Both the position numbers and the translations under genes were made by a program. Positions 25,589-35,425 of a DNA stretch of 64,000 nt are shown piece after piece. The notes beneath the pieces are model-generated. The model made no database searches. It was not told the origin of the DNA and was given only the letters and a program-made list of their open reading frames with translations. Origin of the DNA: Pantoea alhagi (GTDB lineage Bacteria > Pseudomonadota > Gammaproteobacteria > Enterobacterales > Enterobacteriaceae); assembly GCF_002101395.1 (NCBI RefSeq), contig NZ_CP019706.1:1302001-1366000 (forward strand), read 5' to 3'. Position 1 is the stretch's first letter. Each line of letters begins with the position of its first letter.

Positions 25589-25713
25589 AACCGTAATCGC
25601 GATGAATTGCCTGCTTTTCTGCTTTCTTATCGCCCTACGGCGCGCTATTTAGCACCACTTTTTGTGAGGTAATTCATGTTGCGATGAAATAAAGTCTGCT
25701 AACCCGGGATTCA

Positions 25714-25742
25714 AATGAAATTTTCCATTCGTCTGGTAGAAT
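25714..25742 (+). promoter_or_regulatory. iolR promoter with candidate IolR operator
   Basis: The near-palindrome AATGAAATTTTCCATT (25714-25729) is followed by an extended -10, TGGTAGAAT (25734-25742), 42 bp before the iolR ATG. Related TGAAA/TTTCA motifs occur before mmsA, iolI and between iolD and iolC. Autoregulation is a plausible inference. Confidence 0.5.
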
Positions 25743-25784
25743 ATTGCTCAGCAAAATGCCCACCATTTTTAGCAGGCCGAAGTA

Positions 25785-26624
25785 ATGACAACTAATCCTA
25801 CCCAGCTTTCCCTGTTACAGGACGACATTCGTCGTCGTTACGATACGCTCAGCAAGCGCCTGAAACAGGTTGCACGTTATATCCTTGATAACAGCAATAG
25901 TATTGCTTTTGACACCGTCGCCTCAATTGCTCAGCAGGCTGACGTTCCGCCTTCTACGCTGATTCGCTTTTCGAATGCTTTTGGCTTCAGCGGCTTTAAC
26001 GAAATGAAGCAGGTTTTTCGCCAGCATTTAATGGAAGAAACGGTTAACTATACCGAGCGTGCGCGTCTGTTCCGGCAAACGGCTACCGACGAGGCTGCTG
26101 CCTCGCCTGAAAATCCGGCAGAGATCCTGAATGTGTTCACCATGGTGAACTCTCAGGCTTTACAGCAGTTAGCGATGCAGACCAACCCTGAGCAACTTAA
26201 TAAAGCGGTGGAGATGCTTAATAATGCTGAAAACATCTATGTCATCGGCCTGCGCCGCTCTTTTAGCGTGGCGTCTTATCTGACTTACGCCCTGCGCCAT
26301 CTGGAGCGTCGCGCTTTCCTTATCGATGGTTTAGGCGGCATGTTCACTGAACAGCTCAGCCTGGTGAATCCCAGAGATGTGGTTATTGCCATCAGCTATT
26401 CGCCTTACGCCCGTGAAGGTGTGGAACTGGTGGAGATGGGTGCCCGACGCGGCGCGCAACAAATTGCCATTACCGATAGCCAGGTAAGCCCGCTGGCTGC
26501 CTTCAGCGATGTCTGTTTTGTGGTGCGCGAAGCGCAGGTGGATGGCTTCCGTTCTCAGGTCGCCTCTTTATGTCTGGCACAGACGCTGGCGGTATCGCTG
26601 GCGCTGCACAATGCCAAAGAGTAG
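25785..26624 (+). CDS. iolR: IolR, RpiR-family regulator of inositol genes
   Basis: A 279-residue transcription factor with an N-terminal RpiR/HTH-6 domain (residues about 8-80; KQVARYILDNSNSIAFDTVASIAQQADVPPSTLIRFSNAFGFSGF) and a C-terminal SIS sugar-isomerase-like domain (ENIYVIGLRRSFSVASYL, VVIAISYSPYAREGVELVE) that probably senses a phosphorylated inositol intermediate. Proteobacterial IolR proteins are of this family and repress iol operons. It lies downstream of iolC behind a terminator with its own promoter. Confidence 0.88.
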   Translation: MTTNPTQLSLLQDDIRRRYDTLSKRLKQVARYILDNSNSIAFDTVASIAQQADVPPSTLIRFSNAFGFSGFNEMKQVFRQHLMEETVNYTERARLFRQTATDEAAASPENPAEILNVFTMVNSQALQQLAMQTNPEQLNKAVEMLNNAENIYVIGLRRSFSVASYLTYALRHLERRAFLIDGLGGMFTEQLSLVNPRDVVIAISYSPYAREGVELVEMGARRGAQQIAITDSQVSPLAAFSDVCFVVREAQVDGFRSQVASLCLAQTLAVSLALHNAKE

Positions 26625-26649
26625 TTCTGCCAACTCATCCCTTCTGACA

Positions 26650-26684
26650 GTCATAAAGCAGCCCGTGCGGGGCTGCTTTATGAC
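26650..26684. other. Long perfect hairpin after iolR
   Basis: GTCATAAAGCAGCCC (26650-26664) and its exact complement GGGCTGCTTTATGAC (26670-26684) flank loop gtgcg, giving a 15-bp perfect stem 26 bp after the iolR stop. No T-run follows, so it is terminator-like at most. The remaining gap to iolB (to 26860) shows no gene. Confidence 0.6.
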
Positions 26685-26811
26685 GATTGCTGCTACCGCT
26701 GGCCAGGCTGCGGTTTTTGTCTACGGACTAATGCCCTGATTGAGGCCTGGCTTAAGACACGAGGCGTTAAGACAGCAGAGTACAGCCGCGCAGACTCCCT
26801 ACTTTGCCAGC

Positions 26812-26837
26812 AAAAAAAGGCAGCCTTTCCGGCTGCC
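26812..26837 (-). terminator. Rho-independent terminator of iolB
   Basis: On the minus strand GGCAGCC pairs with GGCTGCC (26831-26837/26819-26825) around ggaaa, followed by seven T (26812-26818), 23 bp past the iolB stop. Confidence 0.92.
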
Positions 26838-26860
26838 CTGATACGCTTTACCGTGCGGAT

Positions 26861-27682
26861 TTATTTCTCTTTAACAGGATAATCATCGCTGTTAACCCAG
26901 GCGTGATCCTTTTCCCAGGTAAATTTCCACTTCCGTACCGGCCCGGCCATGACGTTCAGATAATAGTTATCGTAACCGGCAAGCGTGGCGACTGGATGGT
27001 AGCCGCGCGGTACCGTAACCACATCGCGGTTATAGGGCGCCATACATTCGTCCAGCGAGCGATCATCGGTATAAACGCGCTGCATGGCGAAGCCCTGCTC
27101 CGGTTGGAAACGGTGATAGTAGGTCTCTTCCAGATAGGTTTCATCCGGTGAGTCCTCCTGATCATGCTTGTGGCTGGGATAAGAGCTGGTATCGCCCTCG
27201 TCGGTATACACCTCTACCACCAGCAGACTATCGGCAGGCTTATCATCTGGCAGGATATTATGCACCAGCCGCTTGTTACGCCCTTTACCACGATGCTCAA
27301 CGCCCACATCCTGTGGCGCAATCAGCCGTGCGGGTAAATCGCCCTGCCCCGGCGCGCTGCATACGGCCAGCTCCAGATCGGAATCAGCTACCACCTCAAC
27401 ACGGTCATGATGCGGCACATAAACAGAGTAAGGGGGCGTGCGCTCAAAAGGCGATTGCCGTTTGCCGATATCAGGAAAATCTGCATATTGTGTTTTCACC
27501 GACGCCAGCCCCGCAACCAGCACCAGGCACAGTTCTTTCTCCCCGCTTTCCAGCGTCAGGGTTTGCCCTTGTTTCAGCAGATAGACATCAAAGCCAACAA
27601 AGCGCCAGCCAGCGCTTTCTGGCGTAATGTGTTGGATACGCCCGTTGGCATCAGGCTGCTGATGTTTAGCAAGTAACGACAT
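26861..27682 (-). CDS. iolB: IolB, 5-deoxy-glucuronate isomerase
   Basis: Isomerises 5-deoxy-D-glucuronate to 2-deoxy-5-keto-D-gluconate. The 273-residue bicupin has the C-terminal cupin metal set around SYPSHKHDQEDSP (His171, His173), the ETYLEETYYHRF segment (Glu and His190) and VPRGYHPVATLAGYDNYYLN. Downstream of mmsA by 21 bp on the same strand, so the two are co-transcribed and end at the terminator at 26812-26837. Confidence 0.95.
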   Translation of the reverse strand: MSLLAKHQQPDANGRIQHITPESAGWRFVGFDVYLLKQGQTLTLESGEKELCLVLVAGLASVKTQYADFPDIGKRQSPFERTPPYSVYVPHHDRVEVVADSDLELAVCSAPGQGDLPARLIAPQDVGVEHRGKGRNKRLVHNILPDDKPADSLLVVEVYTDEGDTSSYPSHKHDQEDSPDETYLEETYYHRFQPEQGFAMQRVYTDDRSLDECMAPYNRDVVTVPRGYHPVATLAGYDNYYLNVMAGPVRKWKFTWEKDHAWVNSDDYPVKEK

Positions 27683-27703
27683 TCGCTTCTCCTTGTAAAC
27701 CCG

Positions 27704-29209
<1,506 letters not shown>

Positions 29210-29309
29210 GTGCATGCCTCTTGATATGGTGGTTCCCGCCGAACGGCCCGTTGCGCTTCGCCATTGGTAAGCGGGGTTTAGCCTGTTTCCGTGCATTGAC
29301 CCTATTATA

Positions 29310-29327
29310 TTGAAATAAATTTTTCAA
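29310..29327. promoter_or_regulatory. Palindrome TTGAAA-N6-TTTCAA upstream of mmsA
   Basis: Perfect 18-bp palindrome (29310-29315 and 29322-29327), about 100 bp before mmsA, followed by a related TTGGAAAATTCATT at 29338-29351. The 11-mer TTGAAATAAAT recurs at 29550-29560 before the divergent iolI-type gene. Candidate operators for the RpiR-type IolR. The rest of the 421-bp gap 29210-29630 shows no gene. Confidence 0.55.
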
Positions 29328-29549
29328 ATAGTTCAGATTGGAAAATTCATTTTTAGCGGGATGGATCGCATTTTTTCCGTAACATCACAAGACCGTTTCA
29401 GCCGATAGAGGCCACATTAGCGCTATTATCCGGCGCTTTATCACACAGCTTACGGCAGGACCGCACGTGCTTTCCCCCTGTTCCTCTTAATGAAAAATGA
29501 AATTTCTGCGAAGCAGATCCAAAAATTATCATTTCACCATTCCATCAAT

Positions 29550-29560
29550 TTGAAATAAAT
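29550..29560. promoter_or_regulatory. Second TTGAAATAAAT motif, upstream of iolI-type gene
   Basis: Identical 11-mer to the left part of the mmsA palindrome, 70 bp before the iolI-type start and 240 bp from the first copy. The right half is degenerate here (gttctc). Nearby atgaaatttc (29498-29507) repeats the theme. Candidate operator half-site. Confidence 0.4.
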
Positions 29561-29630
29561 GTTCTCTTTAGTCCAACCGCCCGGCACGTAATCATGTCGG
29601 CTTTTACTTAACATTTTGCAGGAGCACATC

Positions 29631-30446
29631 ATGGCCATCGATCCCACCCGTTTCTGTATCAACCGCAAAATCGCGCCCAATCTCAGTATTGAATCGTTCT
29701 TCAAACTGGTTCAGCGGCTTGGCCTGAATAAGGTGGAATTGCGCAATGACATGCCCAGCGGCAAAGTGACCGATAACCTGAGCCATCAGCAGGTGAAAGA
29801 CCTGGCGCAGCAGTACGGCATGGAAATTGTGACCATCAATGCGCTTTATCCCTTTAACCGCATGGATGAGGCGCTGCTGGCGCAGGCGGAAGGGTTATTG
29901 AAAGAGGCGCAGGCAATTGGCGCTGGCGCGCTGGTGCTCTGCCCGTTAAACGACGGGCAACCGATCGCCGCAGAAAAAACCGTCGCCGCGCTACAAAAGC
30001 TTGCGCCGCTGTTTGAGCAGTATGGCGTGAAAGGGCTGGTAGAGCCTCTGGGCTTCCCGCAAAGTTCACTGCGCTCTGCCGTCCAGGCGCAGGCACTCAT
30101 TCGCGATGCGCAGGTGCCCTTTAACGTGCTGATCGATACGTTCCACCACCATTTATATGAGCAGGCTGAACAGGAGTTTGCTTCCGGTATTGATATTGAT
30201 CGCATCGGGCTGGTGCATCTCTCCGGCGTAGAAGATGCGCGTCCAACTGCGGAACTGACTGATGAAGAACGTATTATGCTCAGCAACGGCGACGTGCTGA
30301 ACAGTGTTGCGCAGGTGCAACGCCTTGAGCAGATGGGCTATCGCGGCATTTACGCCTTTGAACCTTTCTCTTCAGACCTGGCGAACTGGAGCGAGGCGGA
30401 TATCGAACGTGAAATCCGCCAAAGTATTGAACTGTTGCAGGCTTGA
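29631..30446 (+). CDS. IolI-type inosose isomerase (TIM-barrel)
   Basis: A 271-residue xylose-isomerase-like TIM-barrel protein (KIAPNLSIESFFKLVQRLGLNKVELRNDM, VEPLGFPQSSLRS, IDTFHHHLYEQ, HLSGVEDARP, FEPFSSD) resembling the IolI/IolH family. IolI interconverts scyllo- and other inososes, letting inositol isomers enter the pathway. The ATG at 29631 has GGAG upstream; an in-frame start 15 bases earlier is unlikely. It is transcribed away from mmsA and ends in a strong terminator. Exact reaction is inferred from context. Confidence 0.75.
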   Translation: MAIDPTRFCINRKIAPNLSIESFFKLVQRLGLNKVELRNDMPSGKVTDNLSHQQVKDLAQQYGMEIVTINALYPFNRMDEALLAQAEGLLKEAQAIGAGALVLCPLNDGQPIAAEKTVAALQKLAPLFEQYGVKGLVEPLGFPQSSLRSAVQAQALIRDAQVPFNVLIDTFHHHLYEQAEQEFASGIDIDRIGLVHLSGVEDARPTAELTDEERIMLSNGDVLNSVAQVQRLEQMGYRGIYAFEPFSSDLANWSEADIEREIRQSIELLQA

Positions 30447-30498
30447 TGCCGGCACGGTTCTGAAGAAGTTATCTGTTATTTGTGTCTTTGCAGTTTCT

Positions 30499-30521
30499 GG
30501 CCTCCTCTGGAGGCCTTTTTT
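30499..30521 (+). terminator. Rho-independent terminator of the iolI-type gene
   Basis: GGCCTCC (30499-30505), loop tct, GGAGGCC (30509-30515), then TTTTTT. It marks the right-hand end of the inositol cluster. Confidence 0.93.
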
Positions 30522-30541
30522 ATACCTTTTCTGCGGGCGAA

Positions 30542-31741
30542 TCAGGTCGTTTCAGCAGTGCGGTTCCGCATGCGCCACGTCAGCAACAGCGCCAGGCACA
30601 CCAGCAGCGCGCTCAGCAGATAAATAACCGGTATCCCCGCATAGCTCATGATAAAACCGGCAACCGGCCCGGTAATACCCAGCGATAGATCCATAAACGC
30701 GGTGAAGGTAGCCAGCGCGCTGCCCTGATTTTGCTGCGGCACCGCCTTCACTGCCGCTACGCCTAGCGCCGGGAACACCAGCGAAAAGCCTGCGCCGGTC
30801 AGCAAAGCGCCAAGATTAGCCAGCCACGGAGAAAAAGAGAGCCAGACAATAAACAGTCCCAGCGCCTCCACACCAAAACAGACAATCGCCACCCGCAATC
30901 CGCCGTAGCGGTTGATACTGTTGGGAAACAGCAGGCGAGTGCCGACAAACGCCAGGCTGAACAAGGTTAACGAGAAAGCTGCGCCAGGCCAGCCTTTCGC
31001 CTGATAAAACAGCGTAATAAAGGTGGCGATAACGCCAAAACCCGCTGAGGCCATCGCCAGCAGCAGGCCGAACGGCCAGATTTTCCCCAGCACCGCGCGA
31101 AACGGCAGCGGCTTGCCTTTACTGCCTTTTACCGACGGTCGCGGCAGCGCCAGCAGTATGGCGATAATAACGATCAGCATAATTACCACCGCCAGCAGCA
31201 AAATGCCGCCCAGATGGTAAATCAGCGCTCCCAGCGGCGCCCCCAGCGCCATCGCGCCGTAGGTGCAGATACCATTCCAGGATATTACCCGTCCAATATG
31301 CAGCGACCCCACGACACCAACGCCCCATAAGGTAGATCCGGTGCCGGCAAAGCTTTGCCCAATCCCCAGCGCCAGCCGTCCAATACAGAGTAACGTCAGG
31401 CTAATCAATGGCCAGTCGGCGCTCAGGGCTGCCAGCGCATAACAAATACCGCTAAGCAGACAGCCGAACAGGCCGAAAATCACTACTTTTTTCGGCCCCC
31501 ATAAATCAGCATAACGGCCAGCGTGAGGACGGCTGAGCAGCGTAGAAAGATATTGCAGGCTAATCACCAGTCCCGCCCAAAAAGCGTTATAGCCCATCAC
31601 GTCATGAACGTAGCCGGGCAATACCGCCAGCGGTAGTCCGATGGTGAGATAGCTGGCAAAGTTGAAAACAACTACTGAAAGAATACGCTGATTCAGACGA
31701 AATGCGCTGGGTGAGGCTTCCGTCTCAGACTGTCCAGACAT
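30542..31741 (-). CDS. yhhS: YhhS, major facilitator superfamily transporter
   Basis: A 399-residue 12-segment MFS protein matching E. coli YhhS closely: FNFASYLTIGLPLAVLPGYVHDVMG, SRPHAGRYADLWGPKKVV, GQSFAGTGSTLWGVGVVGSLHIGRVISWNG, and AVPQQNQGSALATFTAFMDLSLG. Its substrate is not firmly known; overexpression of the family affects glyphosate and arabinose efflux in E. coli. The ATG at 31741 aligns in length with E. coli but has no clear ribosome site; ATG codons at 31771 and 31768 are alternatives. Divergent from yhhT as in E. coli, and in E. coli directly next to dcrB. Confidence 0.92.
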   Translation of the reverse strand: MSGQSETEASPSAFRLNQRILSVVVFNFASYLTIGLPLAVLPGYVHDVMGYNAFWAGLVISLQYLSTLLSRPHAGRYADLWGPKKVVIFGLFGCLLSGICYALAALSADWPLISLTLLCIGRLALGIGQSFAGTGSTLWGVGVVGSLHIGRVISWNGICTYGAMALGAPLGALIYHLGGILLLAVVIMLIVIIAILLALPRPSVKGSKGKPLPFRAVLGKIWPFGLLLAMASAGFGVIATFITLFYQAKGWPGAAFSLTLFSLAFVGTRLLFPNSINRYGGLRVAIVCFGVEALGLFIVWLSFSPWLANLGALLTGAGFSLVFPALGVAAVKAVPQQNQGSALATFTAFMDLSLGITGPVAGFIMSYAGIPVIYLLSALLVCLALLLTWRMRNRTAETT

Positions 31742-31872
31742 AATATTTAACTCGTTACGGGTAATCATCACCGGCTAAATTTTTACTATACGCAGGTTAG
31801 TGACAATAATCAGTTCGTTAGCAATTGTTAGCAGCTACAATTATCGTGGTGAAATTATTTACAGGGAACACT

Positions 31873-32922
31873 ATGCTCGTACCGCAGCAGGAAAAAATGG
31901 GACAAAACATGTTGCTTAAAATGGCAACGCTGGTGGTCATTCTGGCAGGGATCCGTGCTGCGTCAGATATTATCGTTCCTTTTCTACTGGCGATTTTCCT
32001 CGCGATTATCCTGAATCCGCTGGTGAATATGCTTATGCGCCGTGGCCTGCGCCGTAGCCTGGCGATTACGCTGGTCATGGTCGTGGTGCTAATGGTGATT
32101 TTGATGCTGGTCGCCATGCTGGCCAGCTCGGTCAATGAGTTTTCCCTGGTTTATCCGCAAATACGTACCATTCTTGAACAGAAGCTAACCGTGCTTCAGC
32201 ATTATGCCGGACGGCTAAGGATCCCCGTTTCGTCGACCGCACTGGCGGAACAGCTTGATCCCAACGCCATTATGAATGTGGCGACAACGGTGTTACGCCA
32301 GTTTTCCGGGGCGATGAGCAATTTTGTCCTGCTGATCATGACCGTTGTTTTTATGCTGTTTGAAGTGCGCCATCTGCCCTATAAGCTGCGCAACGCGCTG
32401 GCTAATCCGCAGATTCGCATTGCCGGGCTGCATAAGGCGCTGAAAGGCGTAACCCACTATCTGGCGTTAAAAACGCTGATCAGCCTGATTACCGGCATCG
32501 CCGTCTGGATATCGCTGCTGCTGCTGGATGTGAAATTTGCTTTGTTCTGGGGCGTGGTCGCCTTTGTGCTGAACTTTATTCCCAATATCGGGCCGATTAT
32601 CGCCGGGATTCCGCCTTTCATCCAGGCGCTGGTGCTGAACGATTTCTATGATGCACTACTGGTGGCGGCGCTGTTCAGCGCCATTCATATGGTATTCGGC
32701 AATATGCTGGAGCCGCGCGTAATGGGCCGTGGCCTGGGCTTATCGACACTGGTGGTGTTTTTGTCGTTGATTTTTTGGGGCTGGCTGCTCGGTCCGGTAG
32801 GAATGCTGCTGTCGGTGCCGCTGACCAGTGTCTGTAAAATTTTGATGGAAACAACGCCCGGCGGCAGCAAGCTGGCTATTTTATTGGGCAATGGACGTCC
32901 ACAGGTGAAGCGCAACCGCTAA
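31873..32922 (+). CDS. yhhT: YhhT, AI-2E/PerM-family inner-membrane protein
   Basis: A 349-residue polytopic membrane protein equal in length to E. coli YhhT. N-terminal segments (KMATLVVILAGIRAASDIIVPFLLAIFLAIILNPLV), a central amphipathic stretch, and the C-terminal family core (LNFIPNIGPIIAGIPPFIQ, NMLEPRVMGRGLGLSTLVVFLSLIFWGWLLGPVGMLLSVPL). The family includes possible exporters; the substrate is unknown. AGGGAAC precedes the ATG at 31873; the longer frame from 31825 was rejected. Its stop overlaps the convergent GntR gene by 4 bp. Confidence 0.92.
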   Translation: MLVPQQEKMGQNMLLKMATLVVILAGIRAASDIIVPFLLAIFLAIILNPLVNMLMRRGLRRSLAITLVMVVVLMVILMLVAMLASSVNEFSLVYPQIRTILEQKLTVLQHYAGRLRIPVSSTALAEQLDPNAIMNVATTVLRQFSGAMSNFVLLIMTVVFMLFEVRHLPYKLRNALANPQIRIAGLHKALKGVTHYLALKTLISLITGIAVWISLLLLDVKFALFWGVVAFVLNFIPNIGPIIAGIPPFIQALVLNDFYDALLVAALFSAIHMVFGNMLEPRVMGRGLGLSTLVVFLSLIFWGWLLGPVGMLLSVPLTSVCKILMETTPGGSKLAILLGNGRPQVKRNR

Positions 32923-33602
32923 CTATCAAACAGATGGTCATAGACGCGCTGCAAATGCAGCGCCATGCTGTCGCGGGCAAGCTGTGGATTCTGTTGCACA
33001 ATGGCGGTCGCGATCATTTGATGGTCATGGTTTAACGCCTGAGGGAAATCCCGGTCGGCAAAATGATTTTCCAGCCTGACAAAGCGCTGGCTTTTACGCC
33101 GGTTCCACAGCTGCTCCATCATCTCCCGCAGCACATCATTACCGGTCATTTCGCTGATCAGCAAGTGAAAGCGCTTATCCTCACGCAAGAATTCATCATC
33201 ATTAACTCTGTATTGCGCCAGCTGATGCGCAACCTCAAGCAGCTCCCGTCGCTGCTCTGCCGTACCGTGACGCGCAGCCAGTTCAGCGGTCATCGCCTCG
33301 AACGCCTGACGCGCTTTAATCAGATCGCGCAGGCTAAAGGTATCTTCGGGTTCTGCTGGTTTTACCGGCAGCGGATTAACCACCAGCACGCCGTTACCGC
33401 TACGGATCTCCACCCAGCCGGTAACCTCCAGCGCAATAAGCGCTTCACGCACTGACGAACGACTGACGTTAAGCTGCCTGGCCAGCTCACGCTCCGGCGG
33501 CAATAACGTGCCAGGGGCAAACTCACCGCGTGCGATCGCCGCGCTTATCAGACTGGATATTTGCCGATAAAGCCGCTCGGTTTTGATGGCGGGTAATGTC
33601 AT
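32919..33602 (-). CDS. GntR/FCD-family regulator (UxuR/ExuR-like)
   Basis: A 227-residue FadR-subfamily regulator: winged helix at residues about 8-75 (LYRQISSLISAAIARGEFAPGTLLPPERELARQL, SRSSVREALIALEVTGWVEIRSGNGVLVV) and an all-helical FCD ligand domain with the metal-binding type residues (DKRFHLLIS, LNHDHQMIATAI). It is divergent from uxuA, and in enterics UxuR/ExuR of this family respond to hexuronates, so it probably controls uxuA. Which effector it binds is not determinable. An UxuR/ExuR-type name is inference. Confidence 0.85.
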   Translation of the reverse strand: MTLPAIKTERLYRQISSLISAAIARGEFAPGTLLPPERELARQLNVSRSSVREALIALEVTGWVEIRSGNGVLVVNPLPVKPAEPEDTFSLRDLIKARQAFEAMTAELAARHGTAEQRRELLEVAHQLAQYRVNDDEFLREDKRFHLLISEMTGNDVLREMMEQLWNRRKSQRFVRLENHFADRDFPQALNHDHQMIATAIVQQNPQLARDSMALHLQRVYDHLFDS

Positions 33603-33831
33603 AAAATGCCCTCTTCCGGTTAACGTAGCTTAAACGCTGTCATAAGGCGTTATTGTTGCAGCGCCCACTATTTTATCGGGCGCTGCGCCTGATAATGGGA
33701 CATTCATCACTCTTTCAGGCAAAAAACTCTCCTATTCTGGCCCAGCGGCCTGACCAATGGCCCCTTACCTCTACCGGCAGGCCCGCTGCTTTGGGCCGTC
33801 AAACCATGAAAAATCGCATACAGGAGAGCTT
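33603..33831. promoter_or_regulatory. Divergent gntR/uxuA control region
   Basis: Holds a perfect hairpin GCAGCGCCC (33658-33666) / GGGCGCTGC (33678-33686) with an 11-base loop and, nearer uxuA, the partial palindrome GGCC-tgaccaat-GGCC (33750-33765). Either could be an operator for the divergent GntR regulator. No T-run follows the hairpin on either strand. Confidence 0.4.
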
Positions 33832-35016
33832 ATGGAACACACCTGGCGCTGGTATGGCCCTAACGACCCCGTTACGCTGGATGATGCGCGCCAGGCGGGC
33901 GCTACCGGCATCGTTACCGCTCTGCATCATATTCCGAACGGTGAAATATGGACCATAGATGAAATCAAAGCGCGACAGGCGCAGCTGGCGGAAAAGGGGC
34001 TTTACTGGTCAGTGGTGGAAAGCGTTCCGGTCCATGAGGCGATTAAAACCCAGCGCGGCGACTGGCAGCGTTATATTGCCAACTACCAGCAGTCGCTGCG
34101 CAATCTGGCCGCCTGCGGCATCGATACCGTTTGCTATAACTTTATGCCGGTGCTCGACTGGACGCGGACCGATCTGGGCTGGCAGTTACCTAACGGCGCG
34201 CGCGCCCTGCGCTTTGACGCCATCGCTTTTGCCGCTTTTGAACTGCATATTCTCCGGCGTCCCGGCGCACAGGAAACCTACAGCGAAGAAGAGCAGCGTC
34301 AGGCAGCCGATTACTATGCCGCCATGACGCCGGAAGCGATCGCCACGCTGACGCGCAACATTATCGCTGGTCTGCCTGGTGCGGAAGAAGGCTATACGCT
34401 GGAGCAGTTTCAGGCGCAGCTGTCGCAATATGATGGCATCGATAAAGCGCGCCTGCGTGAACATATGGCAACGTTCCTGCGCGCTATCGTACCGGTGGCG
34501 GAAGAATCAGGAATTATGCTGGCGGTACACCCGGACGATCCGCCGCGCCCTATCCTTGGCCTGCCGCGCATTATCTCTACCCAGGAAGATATGCAATGGT
34601 TAACCGAGACGGTGAACAGCCTGCATAACGGTTTCACCTTTTGCACCGGCTCTTACGGCGTACGCGCCGATAACAATCTGGTACAGATGGCGAAAACCTA
34701 TGCTGACCGCATCCATTTTATTCACCTGCGCGCCACGCAGCGCGAAGAAAACCCCAACAGTTTTCATGAGGCGGAACATCTGGCGGGCGATGTGGATATG
34801 GTCGGCGTCATCAAGGTGATTCTGGAAGAGGAGCAGCGCCGTCGTCGTGCCGGCAAAGAACGCGCTATCCCTATGCGCCCCGATCATGGTCATCAGATGC
34901 TGGACGATCTGCATAAAAAAACCAATCCCGGCTATTCCGCTATTGGTCGCCTCAAAGGGCTGGCTGAGCTGCGTGGCGTTGAGCTGGCGCTAAAGCAGTG
35001 CTTTTTTACCGATTAA
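33832..35016 (+). CDS. uxuA: UxuA, mannonate dehydratase
   Basis: Dehydrates D-mannonate to 2-keto-3-deoxygluconate in glucuronate catabolism. The 394-residue TIM-barrel protein matches E. coli UxuA (MEHTWRWYGPNDPVTLDDARQAGATGIVTALHHIP..., CYNFMPVLDWTRTDL, AVHPDDPPRPILGLPRI, CTGSYGVRADN, PMRPDHGHQMLDDL, GYSAIGRLKGLAELRGVE). AGGAG precedes the ATG at 33832; the longer in-frame frame from 33757 is leader. No uxuB or uxaC is adjacent, so the rest of the pathway must be elsewhere. Confidence 0.96.
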   Translation: MEHTWRWYGPNDPVTLDDARQAGATGIVTALHHIPNGEIWTIDEIKARQAQLAEKGLYWSVVESVPVHEAIKTQRGDWQRYIANYQQSLRNLAACGIDTVCYNFMPVLDWTRTDLGWQLPNGARALRFDAIAFAAFELHILRRPGAQETYSEEEQRQAADYYAAMTPEAIATLTRNIIAGLPGAEEGYTLEQFQAQLSQYDGIDKARLREHMATFLRAIVPVAEESGIMLAVHPDDPPRPILGLPRIISTQEDMQWLTETVNSLHNGFTFCTGSYGVRADNNLVQMAKTYADRIHFIHLRATQREENPNSFHEAEHLAGDVDMVGVIKVILEEEQRRRRAGKERAIPMRPDHGHQMLDDLHKKTNPGYSAIGRLKGLAELRGVELALKQCFFTD

Positions 35017-35052
35017 CCACGCTTACCTTTCTTCAGAATTTTACTTCCCTGC

Positions 35053-35077
35053 CAAAGCGCCGACGTCAGGCGCTTTG
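35053..35077 (+). terminator. Terminator-like hairpin after uxuA
   Basis: CAAAGCGCC (35053-35061) pairs perfectly with GGCGCTTTG (35069-35077) around gacgtca. Only scattered T follow (ttaac), so efficiency is uncertain. Confidence 0.55.
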
Positions 35078-35425
35078 TTAACTCACATCCTTTTTTAATC
35101 CTGCTGACAGCGGAAAAAATCCCCTTTCCTGCCAGGCTTTAAACAGGCCGCTGCTCCAGCAGAGTGTGCTACCCGGACGGTAAGCGGTTATTTTATATAC
35201 GCATTTAAGCGCTACTTTTAGCACAGATGTAACATTTTTTGCCATCTGGCGATATACTGTGAAATCGCAGAGTAATAGTTTCTTTAAGTTATTATTGCAC
35301 TCAATGATATATTAAGCCGGATCTTCCGGCAGGAAAAATTTTCTCAACGCCGCGATCTGACATTTCTCACTTCGGTTTGCATCGTTGAGGAAATTAAATT
35401 AATCAGCAAACACAGGGCGAATGAT
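35078..35425 (+). promoter_or_regulatory. proP upstream region
   Basis: A 348-bp AT-rich stretch without a visible gene. TATACT at 35253-35258 is a good -10, with a weak upstream -35; E. coli proP has an osmotically induced P1 and a sigma-S/Fis-dependent P2 in a similar leader. Precise promoter assignment is not possible by eye. Confidence 0.35.

Noticed and set aside
33658..33686. Hairpin in the gntR-uxuA gap as a terminator
   Set aside because: It lies between divergent genes and lacks a T-run on either strand; an operator or chance palindrome is likelier.
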